Origin: CAXRDE01 sp964229355
GTDB lineage: Bacteria; Cyanobacteriota; Sericytochromatia; UBA7694
DNA length: 64,000 nucleotides
Direction of reading: 5' to 3'
NCBI GenBank assembly: GCA_964229355.1
Contig: CAXRDE010000005.1
Coordinates: forward strand, 283,161 to 347,160
This document shows, piece by piece, positions 61,032 through 64,000 of the stretch. How positions within the stretch are numbered: position 1 is the stretch's first letter; the number at the start of each line of letters is the position of its first letter. The notes beneath the pieces are model-generated. The model saw only the letters and a list, made by a program, of their open reading frames with translations, searched no databases and had not been told where the DNA came from. A program made the translations under genes and the position numbers.

Positions 61032-62249
61032 ATGATGAAAAAGGTCGTGTTTATTTGCGTTCTGTTAGGAATGCTTGAAAGCTGTAATCAGACGACATCA
61101 GTGAGTAAGGCTACTCCGCCTACGCCATCGGCATCTATTGAGGAACAAGCGACACCAGAACCAATGGCAAGTCCCACTGAACAACCTGCAGTAAATGAAC
61201 CTGTACCACCAGGACGCTGTGACAAAAATGGCTTTTTAACCACTTCTCAACCTATCGATATACAAACGATTGAAAACACAAGTGGTTTTACACGCTATAA
61301 AGACGAAAAAGGGTACGACGCATATAATCATCTCTGCCATAACCCCCTTACAGATACTTTGTTAATTACCAATGGCACTGAAGTTCTGGAATTCAATCCA
61401 CGCACACGAAACATCACAAAGATCATAGACACTCAACTTACAGGGTTTTCTCATGACCAAAAGCAAGGTTTTCAATTCCAAAAACTGGGAAAATGCTCAG
61501 TAAACACAAGCGGACTGATTTACTTGTCTGAAGGAACTCACGTTTACTCTATTGAAACCAGTAACAAACGTATAACAACCCTTCAATATTTGGATATTGA
61601 GAGTAAAGGTGTAACCGATCAATTTATAGGCCCTGTTAATTTTTCCGAAGCCAATAATGATCGCATTTTTATTCGCGAGGCAAATGGGATTTATCGCACT
61701 AACAACAAAGATTTAGAACTTGTTCTCAGGGTAATCCGAGGTGTGGAGCCTTGGGGACAAGGTCTATTTCCCGCCCAAGTTAACCCCGTGACCAAACTGC
61801 CTGTTGACATCAGGCTCACAGATATTGGCGCCATCGCCTCCGACGACAAAGATAATGTTTATTTTACATCCTCTCATCAACACGGTTTTTTTAAGCTAAC
61901 TCCCTCTGGAACGCTATACATGATTGACCCCAAAGGAATCACACAGCTCGACTCTGGGTATCGAAATACTAAATTTCTTGGTTCAACATTTAACCTGATC
62001 TACCACCCTACTTACCGTGTCTTTTTCAGAGAAAGTGGAACAGTGGTCACCCGCGATGGATGTATTGGCAAAGTTCTTCCTAACCCTAACTTAACCTACC
62101 AAAATGTTGCTATCACCAATGACGGTAGTCTCTATGCTTTTAACTCGCAAATATTCAAAGTGCTTCAACTTAAGATCCCCCCAGGCTTACCCGAAGCCGC
62201 TCAATGGGAGCCTCCACAAGCCTGGAAAGACGCCACAGGCCTTGACTAG
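61032..62249 (+). CDS. Tandem-array lipoprotein 1 (propeller-like)
   Basis: A 405-residue lipoprotein. The signal MMKKVVFICVLLGMLESC has a slightly weak lipobox (LESC); then comes a Thr/Pro/Ser/Glu-rich linker to residue 60. The body has repeated strands (LITNGTEVLEFNPRTRNIT, LIYLSEGTHVYSIET, NDRIFIREANGIYRT, NVYFTSSHQHGFFKLTP) like NHL/SMP-30 propellers. VTRDGCIGKV and the end WEPPQAWKDATGLD are shared with array member 2. ATG 61032 (or 61035) is chosen because AGGAG lies 13 bp upstream; ATG 61002 is possible. Its leader differs from that of members 2 and 3. Confidence 0.7.
   Translation: MMKKVVFICVLLGMLESCNQTTSVSKATPPTPSASIEEQATPEPMASPTEQPAVNEPVPPGRCDKNGFLTTSQPIDIQTIENTSGFTRYKDEKGYDAYNHLCHNPLTDTLLITNGTEVLEFNPRTRNITKIIDTQLTGFSHDQKQGFQFQKLGKCSVNTSGLIYLSEGTHVYSIETSNKRITTLQYLDIESKGVTDQFIGPVNFSEANNDRIFIREANGIYRTNNKDLELVLRVIRGVEPWGQGLFPAQVNPVTKLPVDIRLTDIGAIASDDKDNVYFTSSHQHGFFKLTPSGTLYMIDPKGITQLDSGYRNTKFLGSTFNLIYHPTYRVFFRESGTVVTRDGCIGKVLPNPNLTYQNVAITNDGSLYAFNSQIFKVLQLKIPPGLPEAAQWEPPQAWKDATGLD
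62202..62248 (+). repeat. Conserved 3'-end repeat of array genes, copy 1
   Basis: The last 47 bp of array gene 1 encode QWEPPQAWKDATGLD. They match 63745-63791 (end of gene 2) almost base for base, apart from the codons for A/Y before TGLD. Confidence 0.85.
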
Positions 62250-62250
62250 C

Positions 62251-62278
62251 TTGACGCAAAAGCCACAGCTGCTATGAT
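62251..62278 (+). promoter_or_regulatory. sigma70-type promoter of array gene 2
   Basis: TTGACG (62251-62256) and TATGAT (62273-62278) are 16 bp apart, directly after the stop of gene 1. The same layout precedes gene 3. Confidence 0.7.
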
Positions 62279-62281
62279 AAA

Positions 62282-62440
62282 AACATCATCTCATCATCAC
62301 CGGGGGCATTTTGCATCACAATTACACGGAACAACCTTTTTGCATTCAGCGAAACTGTCATTGGCTAAAACAAATGGTGTTTGCCTTTGCTTTCCTGGGT
62401 TTTCTCACGGGCTGTGAGCAAAGTGTCGTGAGTGAGCCTG
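62282..62440 (+). repeat. Conserved leader repeat of array genes, copy 1
   Basis: This covers the 5'-UTR, TTG start and signal peptide of gene 2. It matches 63826-63984 with an offset of 1544 bp and only about five mismatches in the first 133 bp. Identity falls away soon after the lipobox codons. Confidence 0.9.
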
Positions 62441-63792
62441 AGCCAATAAGTATTTCTGCAAAACCTTCAGCCAATACCAGATCGGAAAACCCTCAGGCTT
62501 CAATTAGCACACCACCTTCTCCAAATACAGAGGCTCAGATAGAAAAAACACCGACTCCAAAACAAACACCTTACGATAACTGGGGGCCTGACTATCCTGC
62601 AAACTATCCCGAAGCACTTAAGTCTTCAGAGCGCTGTCAATCCAATGGCGAAAAACCTATCTCCAGAAAAGCGCGTATTCAACGCACAGGCTCCTTTATT
62701 CAGAGTCAATTTAACACTGTCAACGAATTTACTGGCAACCCTCGATTTTGTCGCGGTGCCCTACAAAACAAATTGTTCATTATCGATCACGATCAACTTT
62801 TAGCTTTTGACCCTGTAAGTAACAAACAGGATATTCTTTTTGACTTCAGCACACGGTGGAACCAGGAGAAACACGCCCCCATTTTGGGCTTACAAAGCTG
62901 TCTGGTAAACACTCAGGGAGATTTTTATATTACTTATCGCATTCCACCACCTGAAGCACCAGCAGGGGTGAGCCGCAGTGTTGATTATGCTAGTGGTGTC
63001 TATAAAATTAATCTGCAAACCAAAACCCTCACCCCAATACGCTATCAGCCTCATCCTATTGCTCAAATGCAATACACACCACCGCTCTCACCACTACCCA
63101 CAAACTTCGCTTATGAATCAGGGTATAACCTTGCCCTTGCGCTATCTCCACAGAATGACGTCTTTATGAGCACGGGTATGAGCTTACGCAAAGTGAACGC
63201 CCAAAATGAGGCGGTCAGTCTGCTTCATGCTTATGGAGCAGGCGCCTGGAGCGAAGGTTCTATTGGAGAGTTTCCTGCAAAATTAGAAAACAACGATCTT
63301 ATCGGCTCCGATGGAGAACGGGCGAACATTCAAAGCGTGGATCATCTGGGTTTTGATGATAAAAACAATCTTTTTATCCACTCCGAGATGTCCAGGGCTT
63401 TATTTCGTATGAATATACAGAACAACCTAATCTACATGAATAATATCAAAGGTCTACAAAATTACCGTGTTGATAATCTTCTGTACACAAGTATTTATAT
63501 TTCCGAACTACAGTACATGCCAAAATATCAGGTTTTTCTGGGACGATTGGGAAGTAAACCCAGTATTGTTACTCGCGATGGATGTAGCCAGATAATTATT
63601 CCTCAGGAGTACCCGGTACCTTTAGAGAGATCTCTTTTTTATGATGTGGCTACACTACCAGAAGACAACTCAATTTATGCTATCGAAAATGAAAGCAAGG
63701 AAATCATTCAAGTGATCTTAGATCCAGATATTGCAGAGAAGGAACAATGGGAGCCTCCACAAGCCTGGAAAGACTACACAGGCCTTGACTGA
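62311..63792 (+). CDS. Tandem-array lipoprotein 2 (propeller-like)
   Basis: A 493-residue lipoprotein. TTG 62311 is chosen because GGGGG (62302-62306) lies just upstream and the region is kept in copy 3. A start at ATG 62374 would give a signal with no positive charge. The signal ends in a perfect lipobox LTGC. A Pro/Ser/Thr-rich linker follows. The body has propeller-like strands (LFIIDHDQLLAFDPVSNK, GVYKINLQTKTLTPI, NNLFIHSEMSRALFRMN) and VTRDGCSQII. It ends WEPPQAWKDYTGLD like gene 1. Interior identity to gene 1 is modest. It is probably on the cell surface, function unknown. Confidence 0.75.
   Translation: MHHNYTEQPFCIQRNCHWLKQMVFAFAFLGFLTGCEQSVVSEPEPISISAKPSANTRSENPQASISTPPSPNTEAQIEKTPTPKQTPYDNWGPDYPANYPEALKSSERCQSNGEKPISRKARIQRTGSFIQSQFNTVNEFTGNPRFCRGALQNKLFIIDHDQLLAFDPVSNKQDILFDFSTRWNQEKHAPILGLQSCLVNTQGDFYITYRIPPPEAPAGVSRSVDYASGVYKINLQTKTLTPIRYQPHPIAQMQYTPPLSPLPTNFAYESGYNLALALSPQNDVFMSTGMSLRKVNAQNEAVSLLHAYGAGAWSEGSIGEFPAKLENNDLIGSDGERANIQSVDHLGFDDKNNLFIHSEMSRALFRMNIQNNLIYMNNIKGLQNYRVDNLLYTSIYISELQYMPKYQVFLGRLGSKPSIVTRDGCSQIIIPQEYPVPLERSLFYDVATLPEDNSIYAIENESKEIIQVILDPDIAEKEQWEPPQAWKDYTGLD
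63745..63791 (+). repeat. Conserved 3'-end repeat of array genes, copy 2
   Basis: Ends gene 2; nearly identical to 62202-62248. Confidence 0.85.
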
Positions 63793-63794
63793 CA

Positions 63795-63822
63795 TTGACC
63801 CTGCTTTCCCAACTGTTATAAT
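63795..63822 (+). promoter_or_regulatory. sigma70-type promoter of array gene 3
   Basis: TTGACC (63795-63800) and a perfect TATAAT (63817-63822) are 16 bp apart, in the same place relative to the gene as for array gene 2. Confidence 0.75.
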
Positions 63823-63825
63823 AAG

Positions 63826-63984
63826 AACATCATCGCATCATCACCGGGGGCATTTTGCGTCACAATTACACGGAACAACCTTTTTGCATTCAGCGAAACT
63901 GTCATTGGCCAAAACAAATGGTGTTTACCTTTGCTTTCCTGGGTCTTCTCACGGGCTGTGAGCCAACCATAGTGAGTGAGCCTG
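63826..63984 (+). repeat. Conserved leader repeat of array genes, copy 2
   Basis: Near-identical to 62282-62440, including the GGGGG ribosome site, TTG start and lipobox codons. Confidence 0.9.
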
Positions 63985-64000
63985 CTCCAGCATTGCCATC
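63855..64000 (+). CDS. Tandem-array lipoprotein 3, cut by the window edge
   Basis: Only the first 48 codons are seen. TTG 63855 is placed exactly as in gene 2. The signal peptide QMVFTFAFLGLLTGC has a perfect lipobox, followed by the start of a Pro/Ser linker. The DNA is almost the same as gene 2 up to the lipobox and then differs. The gene continues beyond base 64000. Confidence 0.75.
   Translation, partial: MRHNYTEQPFCIQRNCHWPKQMVFTFAFLGLLTGCEPTIVSEPAPALP

Noticed and set aside
1..64000. CRISPR arrays, rRNA or tRNA genes, insertion sequences
   Set aside because: No regularly spaced short repeats, no rRNA core sequences, no cloverleaf candidates and no transposase motifs were seen on reading; a dedicated RNA scan was not possible.

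Overview
The window is a dense, protein-coding stretch of a bacterial chromosome with about 50 recognisable genes. No rRNA, tRNA, insertion sequence or CRISPR array was seen. Base composition is moderate in the core genes and visibly AT-richer at both ends (about 1.6-7.6 kb and 57.5-64 kb). The gene set suggests a heterotrophic, respiring, lipoprotein-rich bacterium: Alternative Complex III (ACIII) instead of cytochrome bc1, Ser/Thr kinase plus PP2C signalling, GGDEF and histidine-kinase signalling, HemE, Lgt and UppP. Non-photosynthetic relatives of Cyanobacteria (Sericytochromatia/Blackallbacteria-like lineages) are one plausible guess, but this rests on overall impression and is not proven by the sequence.

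Region 1 (1-8.5 kb) is a variable accessory locus. A 5'-truncated protein with Ig-like repeats changes abruptly to an AT-rich tail near base 1611. A secreted protein follows, and directly after its stop codon lies a start-less cassette (3003-5039). The cassette opens with an 87-bp near-copy of a segment of the first gene (595-681) and ends in a short basic module that looks like a polymorphic-toxin tip. Six small genes follow, including a DUF4279 protein, an Imm40-like protein and a DUF7336 protein, together with a 51-bp gene remnant and antisense ORF fragments. This is the layout of a toxin-tip and immunity-cassette locus that diversifies by recombination.

Region 2 (8.5-36.4 kb) is mostly housekeeping and signalling. 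It holds a MazG-like hydrolase, a TsdA-like dihaem cytochrome and a SemiSWEET in overlapping order; a giant AsmA-like protein divergent from a zincin-type metallopeptidase and a HEAT-repeat protein; and an operon of a lipoprotein, a Tes/MJ0619-like radical SAM enzyme and a membrane protein. Then come lgt, a GGDEF protein, an M23 endopeptidase, uppP, a DUF4097 protein, a hybrid kinase, pcrA, a BtuF-like binding protein, and a Ser/Thr kinase with zinc ribbon and NHL propeller next to its PP2C phosphatase.

Region 3 (36.4-45.1 kb, minus strand) is a complete ACIII operon in the order actA, a small twin-arginine protein, actB, actC, an actD-actE fusion, actF and a monohaem cytochrome c. A perfect FNR-type box sits 41.5 bp upstream of the predicted start of transcription.

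Region 4 (45.1-56.2 kb) carries envelope and metabolic genes: a phosphodiester-glycosidase-like lipoprotein, a WD40-like protein, an aspartate aminotransferase, glycosyltransferases, a flavin reductase, a PQQ-like propeller, a HIT hydrolase, an SH3-domain protein and hemE, ending at a clear terminator.

Region 5 (56.2-64 kb) is a secreted-lipoprotein region. A subtilisin-family lipoprotein and a partner lipoprotein diverge from a tandem array of at least three paralogous lipoproteins, each with its own sigma70-type promoter. Their ends are almost identical in DNA while their interiors have diverged, and the array runs off the right edge.
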